Source: Phialocephala subalpina
Lineage: Eukaryota; Ascomycota; Leotiomycetes; Helotiales; Mollisiaceae
Length of the DNA stretch: 64,000 nt
Reading direction: 5' to 3'
Assembly: GCA_900073065.1 (NCBI GenBank)
Contig: FJOG01000011.1
Span: forward strand, 884,882-948,881
The translations under genes were made by a program, and so were the position numbers. Shown piece after piece: positions 22,843 through 35,108 of this stretch; the stretch's first letter is position 1, and each line of letters opens with the position of its first letter. The notes beneath the pieces were generated by a model. That model saw nothing but the letters and a program-made list of their open reading frames with translations, did no database searches and was not told the origin of the DNA.

Positions 22843-23298
22843 TTAGTTTCTGGTATTGGGCTGGAGAAATGACGGACCATGTTTCAACGGTATCAGCGAT
22901 TCAAATGGTGGATATCCGTATCCGGTACAGCCTGCCCGATGGCAACTCCTCGATGGTAGGATCGGCAACTCCACGAAGCTTTGCTTACTAGATTGCGAAC
23001 TGACGACGACATCCACCGTATCCGCAGATGTGGTATATGATTCTATGTCGGATTTGGTGTCCAGCAGAACACAACCTTCAGCCAGGGAATTCAGATGTAG
23101 AAGCAGCAGACCTTCGTGGTTGAGGATGGCAGATTCGAGGCAGTCGCTTGATTCGAGGGCAGAGCCAATGGAGTCTTCCAAGCTGCAGATCCGGCAGATG
23201 TAGATAGCTCGAGTGGGAACGGAGGGTCGTAAATGGGAAAGGCCCAGGCTGGGCAGACTGCGTCGTTCCCAATCCTCCTCATCACTGTATGTTGTCAT
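22843..23298 (-). CDS. Hypothetical small protein
   Basis: An open frame of 151 codons from an ATG at 23298 (MTTYSDEEDWERRSLPSLG). The frame is also open further upstream to 23424, where it would add a strongly hydrophobic stretch (LLLLLSLHVVGIPFLVFVCY) that could be a membrane anchor; that upstream start is the alternative. The product is rich in Ser, Leu and acidic residues, with no domain I recognise. There is no independent support beyond frame length, so it may be chance. Confidence 0.3.
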   Translation of the reverse strand: MTTYSDEEDWERRSLPSLGLSHLRPSVPTRAIYICRICSLEDSIGSALESSDCLESAILNHEGLLLLHLNSLAEGCVLLDTKSDIESYTTSADTVDVVVSSQSSKQSFVELPILPSRSCHRAGCTGYGYPPFESLIPLKHGPSFLQPNTRN

Positions 23299-23944
23299 CG
23301 AAGAAAGAGATAGGATGCAATAACATACGAACACGAGAAAAGGTATCCCAACGACATGAAGAGAGAGAAGGAGAAGGAGGTCAACAGAAGTGAAAAGGAG
23401 ACCTTCAGGATACTTCCACTCCAAGCCGTGTGCAACAATTCTTCGGCCGATTGTAATGAAAGGTGCCTGTGATGAACGCGTCTTTGTGTATATCAGAGTG
23501 AGAAACCTTTCTCTGGTAATCCTTCGGGTATGGGGCAGGTGTTGGCATTAATTTTGAAGGCAGAGCAAAGAAATTGAGACTGAAGGAAAGCGATCGCGAA
23601 GACAAATCGCGCTAAGACTGTCTTGGTACTAGCCTTTTCTCGACTTCGACTTCATATTTTCACAAGCCTAAAACAACTGTTCAGCACTGCTTGAATAGAG
23701 GCATCAATCTCAAATAATCCACTCCAATAGTAAGCGAAACTAAAATATACTCTCTATCCTTACCTCCAAGCTAACGTCTTCTCACAGGTAACAGTCTTCA
23801 ATTAGATCACGTGATGGACAACTCCATTGCACCTGCCATACTCGTATTGAAACACAGATTACTCCCAAGTAACTTCTTGAAATAACCATAGCCGAGCCAG
23901 ATTCCTCATCTGATCAACCTCTACCCGACAACATTGCTTCAGAC

Positions 23945-26284
23945 ATGGACAAGGTAAATGAGCTGATACAATGGGGGCTGTGGAATGGTATCCAGCTTCA
24001 CAACCGAGTCGGGATATATGAAGACCCTGCAATGGGACTGTCCTTTCGAGCACTGGGAACTATACCACCTGAGACACAGCTAGCGGTATCACCTCCGACC
24101 ACGGCCTTATCGTATCTCAACGCGGTTGGTGCACTAGACTTCAAGAATTACGACTCGCCTCAATTCCCTCCCGAGTTTATTGGTGGTCTGAATGACAAAT
24201 ATCCTTATATCATTGGCAATTTCTTTCTCATGCAGCAATTTTTGATGCGAGAAAAGTCCCACTGGTGGCAGTATATCCAAACACTTCCACAGCCCGACCA
24301 ACCAGAACGTCTGGCAACTCCTCTATGGTGGTCGGACGAAGATCTACAGTTCCTTGCTGGCACGAATGCTGAGCTCTATGTCGAGCGGAAGCACAAATCC
24401 TGGACGTTCGATTACAATAGAGGCTTTACTGAGCTTCGAGGACGCCTCATTGATGCGGACAAGTACACCTTCGACCTTTACAAATGGGCAGCAACAATCT
24501 TCGGGACTAGAAGTTTTCGTCCTTCGTTGACAGTATCCGTCTCAGCAAGACTTTACGAGCATTATTCTACGGTCGCGACTACAACCAGAATCTACTCCCT
24601 CGAAAGTACGAAAGCAATAGAACATGTCCGAGAAGACGGGTTTCCTATCCTGTATCCCGTACTAGACATTGGGAACCATAACGGCAAAAAACAAATGCGG
24701 TGGTCAACAGAGCCCGGCAGCTGGTTCAAATTGACTACTACGGTCGGCATTGCGGAAGGTTGCCAAATTTTCAACCACTATGGAACAAAATCGAACAGCG
24801 AACTCCTTGTCGGGTATGGGTTCATGCTTGAGAGCTCGGACGCAGACATCGTTAACCTCAAAGTCCATCAAATGTCAAAGGATATCTCGGCTCTGACCTT
24901 ACGTCGCTCTCAGACATGTCATCAGGAGCTTCAGAAGAATCGCCCCCTCGAAGAAGAATGGATCTACAGCGTTTCCATCCCAGAAGACACGAGTCTTTCA
25001 TCTGATAGACCATCAACGCTGAAGTACTATTCGGAAGGTCTCTTCGACTCGCTGTCATGCTTAGTAGCTAATGTTAGGGAGCGAAGATTCCTTGAAGCAC
25101 ATCCTGAGTATTGCTTGGAAAAAGACGGAACTGCCTTGTGTGGTAGGATGGCAAGGAATTTTATGGCTGTGCAGATTCAACTTTACTATAAGCTGTTTCT
25201 CGACCTCAAAAGACTTGAAGAAGTGGGCGCGTCATTGGTACCGGCGTCCTCAGGGTGAACTCCACTTCTCTTCTGATCACAATCTTGTATCTGACTTTCA
25301 CAGGCCGACACACAGTGTCAACCAATCCCTCGCCTTGAATTATCGCATCAGACAATCTCAGGTATATAAGAAAGCTCTCTTACCACTGGAGTTTTATCTT
25401 GACGTGCTGTATCGGTACGACTCCTTTTGCGGCCATCCTCAGCATTCGATATCGCAGATGGCGGACAATCCAGCAACCACTTTGATATACGCTAGCGTTG
25501 AGCTCTTGTCCCTTGAGTGCGCATACGAATGGCTCAGTCAGGCATATCCCGAAGTATATAGCCCTCTTTCGACATTCGTTTCGCAATTCGAACAAGAGCC
25601 TGATCCGCCGAGGTGGGGGGCGATTGCAGAGGATTTTGGGAATATTTACTGGACAGTATGGCTTTTCATCGTCTACGTGCTGGAAATCGAGAGTGAGAGT
25701 GCAGTATCCCGTCACCTTGATCTGAGTAAATGGCTGTCAAGAATGCATGGGTACGTTAAATGATACATCCTTATATCTTTACATATCGATTCTAACACGT
25801 GGCAGATACTTCCTTGAACAGCTGGATAGCCACGATTCTCTTGGCAACGCCTATGGAGACACGCAGGAAAGGGAGAGCATACAAAACCTCATCGATTTCG
25901 CTTCGTCGTTGCCCAGTCTCAACACGGTATGCGGAGACAGCATGATCAGGGACAGTATCCAAGAGTTTACGATGTGCATCGCTTTCCAAGAGACTATTGG
26001 TAGGGCCGTGATTGATAAAGTGAGTTTGTCCTGGTTTCTGTGTTTCTTTTTCGTTTGAATGCATGCATTAGTATCGCTCTAAGGACACACACTATAGGCG
26101 TCCTACCTTAGGTGTTCTGCTTCTAGGAAGCGAAGCACTATCAATGGCGCAAATAAAGTGGATGTATGGGCGGATACTAACACTAGATAGAAAGGCGACT
26201 TGGAGTCGAGCAAAACCTTTCCTCTGTTATGCATTGGCAAGACACGCACGAAGCCATGAAATCAGCCGTCTTTGCATCATCTGA
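23945..26284 (+). CDS. SET-domain protein (LSMT/SETD3-like)
   Basis: Four exons (23945-25254, 25304-25750, 25806-26019, 26072-26284) give about 727 residues. The N-terminus has the GLSFRALGTIPPETQLAVSP pattern at the start of a split SET domain. Its second half carries YPVLDIGNHNGKK and IAEGCQIFNHYGTKSNSELL followed by VGYGF, the S-adenosylmethionine-binding and tyrosine motifs of the Rubisco large-subunit methyltransferase/SETD3 class. The C-terminal part is helical like the substrate-binding domain of that class, but longer. Such enzymes methylate lysine or histidine in non-histone proteins; the substrate here is unknown. The last two introns were placed from frame continuity: GG|A TAC at 25750/25806 and AAA|TAT at 26019/26072. 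No lesion is seen. Confidence 0.85.
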
Positions 26285-26518
26285 TTGGAATCCAGGAGGA
26301 AGCGCCCGGTCTACTTTATGCTTCAAAAAGTATTAAATTGCGCTCAGGTTCGATCAAGCTTTAGATAGACACGCGACACGAGGATACCTATACACACTTG
26401 AGCGCATTCTATGAACACCTTGAAGCACTCCTGCCTTCTCGCGTGGCGTGCGAAAGAGTATCTGAGATAAATGGCTTGTGTGTCTTCCAGTCTGTCCAGT
26501 ATGCTTGCAATCCAAATA

Positions 26519-28198
26519 TTACTCTTTCGCCTCCTCATTCAAGGTGCGCTCCCCCTCCACAACAACCAATCTGGCTTCGATTTCCCGGAACCTCCTCACA
26601 GCACTCTTGCGTCTGGCTTTCTCATCAGCCAGGAGCATTTTGTAATAATTCTCTCCATCCACATGATTTTTCATTTCTCTCGTCAATCTCTCAATGTCAG
26701 CCTTCATGCCCTTCACGTTATCATCGTGTTTGTACTCCATGCCACGAAGTTGAGATTGATGACCATCCACAGTCTTAGCGAGCTTTTTCTCTAATCCAAC
26801 GAAACGTGTCTCCAGGTCCTCGTTGTGTTGTTGGTAGATCCGTGCGATCGTGCTGTCGTATTCAGACTGGATAGCTTTCTTTTCTTCTGCGTGAATATCC
26901 TTGGTCTTCTGAAGCTCTGTCTCACAAATGTTGTGTCTTGCCTTGAGACTTTCGTGGTCTTGCTTAATCTGCGCAAGCTTCTCCTCGTGCTCGCGACGCA
27001 TAGCCTTCGTCCCTTCAGCGTATTCTTCTCTCAGCTTTGTCAGTTGAGTTTCGGAATCCTTATGCTGCAGATCAATGTCCATGCGCAACCTTTCTCGTTC
27101 TGCTGCGAGTTCGCCTTTGGTTTGGTGCAGCTCGTCCTCATGCTGCTGTCGTATGGCCTTCATCACTTCAGCGTACTCCTGTTTTTGTCTCGCAAGTTGG
27201 CTCTCCAAATTATTGCGCTGAAGGTCCGACTCTTTGCTCATCTTTCCCATTTCTGCCGCGTGTGCGTTTTTGGCCCAATAAAGCTCTTTCTCATGGTCTC
27301 GATGGAGAAGATTCATCTCCTCCGAATGTTTCTGCTCGAGTGAGCTCATCTGCGCTTCGTATCTTGACCGTTCGGCCCTCAATCTTTCCTCGTAGCCTGA
27401 GCGCTCAACCTTGATCTTCCTTTCCTCCGTCTCCTTAGCATTGGATAGATCCGCCTTAAGTTTCTCGAGAAGTAGCCCCTGATCCTCACATTGACTTTCA
27501 AGTACTGCAGTTCGCTTGTTGTAAGCAGCGATCTCTTGCTTGTGGTCATTTCTGATCTGGTAAAGTTCTGCGTCCCGTTCCTTGTGCTCTTCCTCGAAGT
27601 GCCGTGTCAGTCTCACGATGTCCTCCTCGTACTGGGACTTCGTCATCGCCATTTCTGCCGCGTTTTGCTGTTCCTGGTTTATAAGTTTTGCATCGCACTC
27701 GTCTCGGTACCGGCTCATCTCACTATTTCTTATATCCTCCAAAGCGTACATGTCCTTGCGCATCTGGTAGATATCTGCCTTCAACTTCTCCTCCCTTTCG
27801 CGAGACTCCTTCTCTTTCGTGTTCTCGAGTGTCAAAGCAGGCCCATAACCGTCATCGAGACTATTTGGTACTGGCGGTACTTCCTTGTAAGTATTCCAGT
27901 CGTAGGTGCTTCGCGGCCTGTCTGGCAGAGCACGTTCCTCGTCGCGATACTCCTGCTTCGTCATCTTCTTCCGTTTTTCAAGGGGCCGCCTCTGAACACC
28001 CATGTTCTTCGCTGGCTTAGACTCGGCTTTGCCCCAGTTCAAGTCGTCGTCCTTCTTCTCCAAACTCCCTTCTTGCTTCTTGCTTTCCTTATCAGGCTGT
28101 GGTCCTAACACCGCCGCCTTCAAGTGCTTCTTAAAGATCTGGAAAGAGTCATTTTGTGCCCGGCGTGGACGGTCGGTAAGTTCATCTTTGCTAGTCAT
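26519..28198 (-). CDS. Long coiled-coil protein
   Basis: A single-exon frame of 559 residues starting MTSKDELTDRPRR. The first 135 residues are basic and disordered, with Pro-rich spots such as VPPVPN. From about residue 136 to the end there is nearly unbroken heptad-type Glu/Lys/Arg/Leu sequence with imperfect 28-40-residue repeats (for example EEYAEGTKAMRREHEEKLAQ next to a similar unit). This indicates a long rod-like dimeric coiled coil without a globular domain, of the kind found in cytoskeletal or septal scaffold proteins, but I cannot assign a family. The long open frames on the opposite strand here come from the repetitive codons and are not genes. Confidence 0.75.
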   Translation of the reverse strand: MTSKDELTDRPRRAQNDSFQIFKKHLKAAVLGPQPDKESKKQEGSLEKKDDDLNWGKAESKPAKNMGVQRRPLEKRKKMTKQEYRDEERALPDRPRSTYDWNTYKEVPPVPNSLDDGYGPALTLENTKEKESREREEKLKADIYQMRKDMYALEDIRNSEMSRYRDECDAKLINQEQQNAAEMAMTKSQYEEDIVRLTRHFEEEHKERDAELYQIRNDHKQEIAAYNKRTAVLESQCEDQGLLLEKLKADLSNAKETEERKIKVERSGYEERLRAERSRYEAQMSSLEQKHSEEMNLLHRDHEKELYWAKNAHAAEMGKMSKESDLQRNNLESQLARQKQEYAEVMKAIRQQHEDELHQTKGELAAERERLRMDIDLQHKDSETQLTKLREEYAEGTKAMRREHEEKLAQIKQDHESLKARHNICETELQKTKDIHAEEKKAIQSEYDSTIARIYQQHNEDLETRFVGLEKKLAKTVDGHQSQLRGMEYKHDDNVKGMKADIERLTREMKNHVDGENYYKMLLADEKARRKSAVRRFREIEARLVVVEGERTLNEEAKE

Positions 28199-30183
28199 GA
28201 TTTTGAACCTCTTTTGCGGCTGTGAATGATTTTAACGTTTGTGGGGATCGAGAAGTGTTGATGTGTAGTCAAGATGTCGTCCTCACACGAGCGGGGCGGA
28301 ATGCCAATCCGACGCCACGCAGAGCCTTATCCAACCAGTCTTGCAGGATCCAAGGTGCATCAGCTGATGAACGCCTCAAAGCCTTCTTGTATTCGGGGCA
28401 CGAGGCTGGCATTGAGATTGTATCTTGGTAATGTGATTGGTGGTGTTGGGCAGATTCAGCTGGAAAGATACCACTCCCTTGCGGGACGTCATCGATACCC
28501 GTATGTAATTGAATTACCTTCACTTGCCCTAAGCAATCCGTTCAGTAAGTGCTACTTCAGACTCTTTCTCGTTTCATGTCCCGCTGTTCTGTTAATCAAT
28601 TGTTGATGTCTGCTTCTCGGAAGTGACTATTGCGCTGAAATCAGCGATGGTTGGCCTGAAATTTGGACCCCACGCTGAAAATTGAGCGCACAACGCCTGA
28701 ATTCCTCCCCCTCAGCGCAAGCAAGGGAAGCAAAAGGATGAAAGGAAATACGGACATAGCTAAGATATTTCTCGCATTCTTTTCATTCATCGTTTTCTTG
28801 AATTCGTTATCTACATTTGATTCGCTCCAATTTTGGAAACAACGGTGAGGCGTCACGCTTTCAAAGGGCGATCTTCTGGTAGGTCGAGAGTGCTCGACCT
28901 GCAGGTAAGCCTCGCTTTGCTCCCACGCACCAGGAATACCTATTGACTTTCGCATGAGTAGGGCGGATAACCCAAGCGGCAAAGTGGAATCTGAATGAAA
29001 GGGCGATATATTGAGGATGAAAGAATGCTTCATAAAGCTCTGGTCTTCGCGAGATGATCTTCATCAGCGCCTTTCATCCTGGAGTCATACCTTCCAGGGG
29101 TATCGAGCTCGTGACCATTTCGGACATTCTGGACGACCAAAACGACCTCAGAAGCGACCAAATTTGGAGACTGTGCCAGCTATATCGACGAAAAATATCC
29201 ATTCGGATTCAGGAAAGGTCATCACCAACTTCCACTCTACAGCAAGGCTGGGAGTGCTTCCACGACATATCAAACCCAACTCCTAGGACCTTGGATCCGG
29301 GAAACTCAAACGCCTTCCGACATCTCACCATCTACCTCGGGAATACTGGGCTCCAAGCTTGGTCCATCTTTGGGTTAAGGATCCACGCCAAGTTTCTCCA
29401 ATCGACCACTGCACCTCAGCTACTACATACACAACGACTATCGGTCGCACTCCAAACAACACAGCACCACTCGATCACGAACATCTCCTATCCTTTGCAC
29501 GATACACTGCAGCCATCTTCTTGCCCGTTCCATATCTTCAACCACCCCCACAATGGCCAGCCATCGCTCCTCCTTCTCCGGAACGCATCCGGACATTCAC
29601 CCCGACTCTCTTTCTTCCTCTACTCTACCGTTTCGGTACGTCTTCCTCATCCTATTGTTTCCCTCCTTTTTGGTTCGAGCTAACAAAACTCCTAACCAGT
29701 GACTTAGAATAGGGTCTGAGACATCAGAGAACGAGTTCAAGCATGTGTGGCAACGGGTTTGATCTGATCATGAGCTTCACACCTCTACATAATAATCACT
29801 CTTTCCATTGTCCATCATTTCCTTGATTTCTTTCATGCTCAGATTTTACCTTTCTCTCTCAAACTCTATTTCTTGACTGGATATCACTAAGTGCTATGTC
29901 TTTCCTTGTCTTTTGCTATACTCTCCTTGGGCGAACTAACTTTCAGGGAATCAAAACATCTGTTAGTATCCTTCCGATCAAGCACAGCATGCTTACGTGT
30001 AGCAGGGGCTCGTTGCCCATGCTACTCGCTCTCTGATGTCTCGTAACCCTTTCCCTTCGGTCTCATGGGTCCTCACGTAGACCCGACGATCAACATACAT
30101 CAATAACGGGAGATGAAGATGGAGGTTGGGTGGGGGAGGAAGAAGGAAAGGAAATTGGGTCATGTGTGGTGCCAGATCACTGG
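28199..30183. other. About 2 kb intergenic, long leader of C2H2 gene A
   Basis: Only short frames occur (for example 28274-28606 plus, 28641-29033 minus, 29054-29683 plus), none with a domain. The stretch from about 29400 to 30180 is pyrimidine-rich with CTTTC and CCTTTC runs, typical of promoters and long 5' leaders of fungal regulatory genes, so much of it may belong to the C2H2 gene that follows. Confidence 0.45.
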
Positions 30184-31172
30184 ATGACCAATACTCAGAC
30201 GGCGGTATTAGGAGGACTCACTTACCCCTCCTCAATGTACCAGCAAGCGACATACAATCAGCATTTGCCTGCAACAAGTCAGGTTCCTCACCATCCTCGT
30301 ACACACTCCAACATTTGGAACGATACGATACGTTATGGGTCCTCAGCCGACAGCATTGGCGAGCCCTTGGGATTTCAAAGCCCACTTCCGACAACGTTTC
30401 CTTTTCATGACTCTCAATACGGAGACAACTTCGATTTTAGCGATCTTGAAAACGACTTTCTTTTCTTCGACGAACCAACCACTTTTGGTCCCTACCCTGC
30501 TCCGAATTCTTCCCAGCCAGATGTTTTGGGGTAAGCTTGCCAGCTTTGTTTGCCAATCGGTACGCATGCTTACTGTCACCAGAGCACCACTTCAAAATCC
30601 TCAGACGACATACGATAATAACTCTCCAGGAAGTGAAGCATATGCACCTGATTTGTACTTCCACTTAGTTCCTTCAAGCTGCTGAGTGCCAAGTCACTAA
30701 TACCTCACAGCGACAATTTCTTTTCATGTAATCTTGACAACAGCAATGACTACAGCCAGCAACCTGAGCAGTAAGTGCCATCTTCTCTGGTGTCGAATTC
30801 ATTCTGACTTTCACCTAGACAGAAGGTCACTACTGAATCACCACAACTCTCCACCAATCAGCCGGCAATGACGGGCAGTCGTCTTAACCCTCCAGTGCCT
30901 TCGACACAACTGTCAGTTACCCCGCTCAACCTATCATTCACGCCATCATTACCTCTAACAACTCAAGCAGAAACACAACTCGTTTCAATTGTGCTGTGCC
31001 AGGTTGCAGGGCATCTTATAAACGCCGCTATGAACTTTATCGTCATCGACTTGTGCACACTGGTGTTAAGAATCATGCTTGTCACTTTGTGGGGTGTAAT
31101 AAGGCGGCGCCAAATGGATTTGCGAGAAAAGATCATTTGAAGCAGCACTTGGGGCAGGTTCATGGGGTTTGA
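30184..31172 (+). CDS. C2H2 zinc-finger protein, paralogue A
   Basis: The fingers only emerge after splicing: exons 30184-30530, 30583-30654, 30711-30770, 30819-30911 and 30971-31172 give about 257 residues. All four introns are phase 2. The N-terminal part is low-complexity and includes an acidic-hydrophobic patch (NFDFSDLENDFLFFDE) that could activate transcription. The C-terminus has two fingers with C-x4-C-x12-H-x3-H spacing: CAVPGC...LYRHRLVH and CHFVGC...RKDHLKQH, ending QVHGV. The frame is open upstream of 30184 without an ATG, so an earlier exon is possible. The intron at 30912-30970 has a weaker donor (GTCAGT) but is required to reach the finger frame. It is a likely DNA-binding regulator and a tandem paralogue of the gene at 33015. 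Confidence 0.8.
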
Positions 31173-33014
31173 GAGAGCTCGAGATTGAAGGTTGAAAATT
31201 ATTCGGGATCGTGAAGTGCGAGGTACGATGTGCATCGGTGTTTGTCATTGTTTGAGGGTTTGGAGATAGTCAACACTCATTTGGGTCTTCTTCGTCTAGG
31301 AAATAGTTTGAATGTCTCGTTTTCTTATAATTCTTGTGTCTCTTAGTTAAAGTCTCAGTCTACTTGGAGATACTTTCATTGGTATGTTTCTTGACTTCTG
31401 GCGTTGAAAAGAACCGGGCTACAGAAAGAGGTAGCGAGGGATGGAGGTGGACGTCCGAGACAATTCTCAATCACCACAACTTTTGGAATTTAGAAGGGTC
31501 AGCTCTCATATACAGAATCTAAGCTAGTTTTAAAATATATATATAATAAATTTATTTAAAAAAAATTTATTTTTCACTTCCTACCTGCAAATCTGAGAAC
31601 GATCTCAACAACTGGGGAGGAGATTTCATGTGTCTCACGTGGAGACCAAGTGACGCAGCGCCAATGCTAAAAAATGCGGGGCTGAGACCTTCCTTCACTT
31701 CACCAACTTCATCAAAGACACATCCAACAATCTCTACTCGTCGATGCTCCATTGTCGGCCTTGCGATTCCAATTGAAAACTATCTTCTTCGAGTGTCAGT
31801 GTACTTTGGGCGCGAAAGGAACAGCAGCATCACGATTATCATCAACCACCCAACAGCAACGGGCACGCTTGCAGAGGATGTGATCGCGATCAATCGAGAG
31901 CATCATCAAATGCATCACTCCGCATGCGAGCCAGTTTGGTCACCGCAGTAATCAACAGGCTCGAGTTGCAGATTGCTTCAGAACTGCATAAGCCACAGAG
32001 TACAGCTCAATTGCTCCTGCGCCCGGCCTGCGCCTGCACTGCAATCCAGCCAACGAAACCCCCTGAAGGTCGCTGCGCAAATGCCCTTTTTGCCCTACGA
32101 CCCCTCCAAAACTAGGCTCCGCCACGCAGTTCGCCAACATCGTCCCGCTAACCCTGGGACTGGCATCGGAGACAACCGACTTGCACGCACTGGAGCGAGA
32201 TGGGGAAAAGGGCGATATCTTGGGGGAAAGATGGTGTGGGACCCAAGCCTCGCAGGGTTTCGAACTGATATCAAGGCTCTCTTCTCGCCCTTTCCTACTT
32301 TCCTCTTCTCAGAACGCTATTATTCTTCCGCAAAAATTTGCTCACACCTACGACGCAGCCTTTGTGACGCATCCCTCCCATTCCAGGCACGAGAATCTAG
32401 AGCTTACCAAAGCTACCATCCTAAGTCTCGGACCGACAAGTATCTTGAAGGAGTGCCTTCGCTTCAAGCCAGATTCCATCAGGACAATTTACCTCCACAA
32501 TTCCAGGTGTCAATTACAATCCAGGGAATTCACAGTCTCAAGTTGATTCCTCTTGTAGATTGTTGACGAAGCCTCGTCAGGACTTTTCATCAAGCGCATT
32601 GTCGGGAACACAGCACGGCATTGCCCATTGGACATCCAATCATTACACTCCACAAACTGCCTAGGGGTTTCGTCTGAGTGTTTCCTTGTGTCTATATCTA
32701 GTTTCAGCGCACAATTTATAGTGAGTATCACTTGATACCAAGTCGTCCTGCTAATCTAACTCTGGCTTGCCACTGAAGTCGACTTCAAGCCAGGAACTAC
32801 CGACCTCCGTCACATCACAACGCTCAACCTGACCAAGGAGACTTCCAGGGATACATCCGCGGACAAGCCAGGGATACATCCAGGGAAACGACACTGACTC
32901 TTGCATACCCGTCAAGAGATTTTCGTTGCTACTTGTTCATTTGTCCCGATTGTTTTCGTTTCTGTCCGTTTCTTACAGTATTCTCTCAGCACACTATCCC
33001 TTGTCGCGACCGCG
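31173..33014. other. About 1.8 kb between the two C2H2 paralogues
   Basis: It contains a short AT-only stretch near 31530-31575 (ATATATATAATAAATTTATTT followed by A- and T-runs) and several unsupported frames (31628-31951, 31973-32566). I looked for leftover zinc-finger sequence of a third copy and found none. A decayed element could lie here, but nothing identifies it. Confidence 0.4.
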
Positions 33015-34237
33015 ATGGGAAGAGGGTCAACAGTACCACAAGCACCAACTCCAACTCCAACATACTCTAGCAAGAGTCAGTCTAGAGACAACCCAAGGAC
33101 TGAATCGCATCCGCGACCTGAATACAACCGGACCGAACCAATGGAGTCCTTCACAGCCATGGAATCGGGATCTACTCATGAAGCCGAAAGCCCTCTCCAA
33201 TGGAACCATACCTTACCATATATCACGGATATCACCAGGGAGTGTGAGGAGCGACAAGAGCCTTTGTCTCCCACATATCCCATAAGAGATGCAATGCTGA
33301 ATCAGGTCTTGAATGAGTCTGGCACATTTCCGATGCCAGACCTGCTAGGTTACTTTCCCGAGGAATTTACTTGTGTCACAGGGTTGAGCTCCAGTGATAC
33401 TTGTTGCTACCCCAATAGCTATGAGGAACCTAATGCTCATGCCGTGGAAGTAAATTGTACTGAAAGTTCAGATCAAAACGACTTGTGGTTCCCAGAACTG
33501 CAAGTGGGTACAGAAATACAACCTGTGTCCCAAACCGATTTTGACCTCACGTCTTTTGAAATGACACCGCGGAAGCTAACACAATCTCCTACACCAATCT
33601 CGTCTGCGGATGTGTTCGACGGAAGCATACCGTGAGTATCCCTATCTTACCTCGACCGAAATGCTCAAACCTCTATATAGGACTTGGTTCGAAAACATGG
33701 TACCCAGCGCGGAGCTCTCACCTCTTTACTCGACCTTTTCCTCACAGTCGTCCTTGTAAGAATACTCCTTCTTCAGCAGACCACGCGCGCTGATCACGAA
33801 TCAGCTCGAACGAAATGAATAGGTCACCTTCAACGTCTGCGAGACGACACTCCGAATACGATCCCAGACCAAACATCCTCGCACAGCCAATACCTTCTCC
33901 AGAACGACCAGCATCGTCATCGCAGATCTTACCGGCATCGAATAAGTAAGCCTATTCTTACACCATTCTCTCTTAGCTTTTGCATCTGGACACCCCACCA
34001 TCTCCCGCACATTTAAGCAAAGCTAATAGCTAATCTAGCGCACGACCTCACCGATGCACATACCGAGGATGCCCACGCTCCTATGCACGCAAATTCGAAC
34101 TCTACCGACATCAAAGAAGACATACTGGGATCAAGCCTCACCACTGCCAGGAGCCAGGCTGTGACAGAGGTCCACAAAATGGGTTTTTTAGGAAGGACCA
34201 TTTGAGGCAGCATATGAGACAGGTTCATTTTGTTTGA
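33015..34237 (+). CDS. C2H2 zinc-finger protein, paralogue B
   Basis: Exons 33015-33631, 33681-33755, 33805-33945 and 34039-34237 splice in frame to about 343 residues; all three introns are phase 2. The N-terminal 270 residues are Ser/Thr/Pro- and acid-rich, consistent with a regulatory region. The C-terminus has two fingers, CTYRGC...LYRHQRRH and CQEPGC...RKDHLRQH, with the same C-x4-C-x12-H-x3-H spacing as paralogue A, ending QVHFV. The shared NGF-RKDHL-QH core and the final Q-V-H-x-V indicate a duplication. It is probably a nuclear DNA-binding protein; the target is unknown. The ATG at 33015 is the first in the frame, although the frame is open further upstream. Confidence 0.82.
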
Positions 34238-34670
34238 GGGGCTACATAAGTATTTTTGGAGTCAGTGCAACATAAAGGTTGGGGAACTCTACGGCCACTG
34301 CAAAAACGATGTTGATTTCAAAAAGGCGTAAAGGAGGTTGATGGTCAATGTTTGGGGCGTACATTTGGGATGGAGTCTTCAAGTCTTTCTGACTCATAAA
34401 CGGCCTTGCTATATAGAGAGTTTTGCTCCCGCCATCTACTTACATACACTCTTGCTTTCTGCCCCATTTTGTTACGGACATTCTTGGGATACCATCGATT
34501 GAATTGACCTGCATTCTGTACAATCTCAGCACACGATTTGATGCCCACCCCTGACTGTACTTATTAGGTATCAGTCGCTTCCTCACACCATCATACAGAC
34601 CCTCCTCCTCGACTTGACTCCTTTTGCAGATCAGGATTTCGCTAACATACACAGTCGATTCAAGGTTGTT

Positions 34671-35108
34671 ATGCGGGATGATATAAGGAGGATATGGGAC
34701 AACTGCAACAAGGCAAAGAATCTACCCCTCAAACGCGATAGCGGATGGTGGTTTGGGCTTGATTGGGAGAATTTCTTCGGCACGCCCTTGAAAAGATCTG
34801 AAAATGGCCCAGTCTCGTACCTGGCCAAACGGGCACGAGACGAGCGGGGGCGATTGGTCTGTCAGAAATTCTATGAATCCGTTCTCAAGACTAGCGATGA
34901 TTCCTTCCAGTCCTTAGATAGAGTAGCTTCTCGTCTTTTTGATTTTAGCATTGATACAGAAATGTCTGGCACCTTTGTTTACGAGAGAGCCTACGGGATC
35001 CTCGACCGATTGCCATCTGCACCACCATCACTTGAGAAATCGTATCCCGAGTACTTTGAAAGGTATGTGCTCACGGTTCCTCAAGTCCCTTCGAATACCG
35101 ACAGCTAG
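34671..35108 (+). CDS. Hypothetical protein, possibly multi-exon
   Basis: An open frame of 145 residues from the ATG at 34671 (MRDDIRRIWDNCNKAKNLPL). The frame extends upstream to a good acceptor (TTTTGCAG at 34621-34628), so the true gene may have earlier exons. A donor-like GTATGT follows SYPEYFER near 35063. The product is charged with Trp-containing motifs (SGWWFGLDWENFFGTPL) and has no domain I recognise. It may be complete, part of a longer gene, or a remnant. Confidence 0.4.
   Translation: MRDDIRRIWDNCNKAKNLPLKRDSGWWFGLDWENFFGTPLKRSENGPVSYLAKRARDERGRLVCQKFYESVLKTSDDSFQSLDRVASRLFDFSIDTEMSGTFVYERAYGILDRLPSAPPSLEKSYPEYFERYVLTVPQVPSNTDS

Noticed and set aside
26825..28108. Long plus-strand frames rich in Leu, Val and Cys that look like membrane proteins
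   Set aside because: They are the reverse complement of the coiled-coil gene; its biased Glu/Lys codons create open antisense frames.
30868..31140. 90-codon frame with a hydrophobic middle, apparently a small membrane protein
   Set aside because: It is the zinc-finger exon of C2H2 paralogue A read in the wrong frame.
31530..31575. Short AT-only block as evidence of a transposon
   Set aside because: No terminal repeats, target-site duplication or coding remnant is visible around it.
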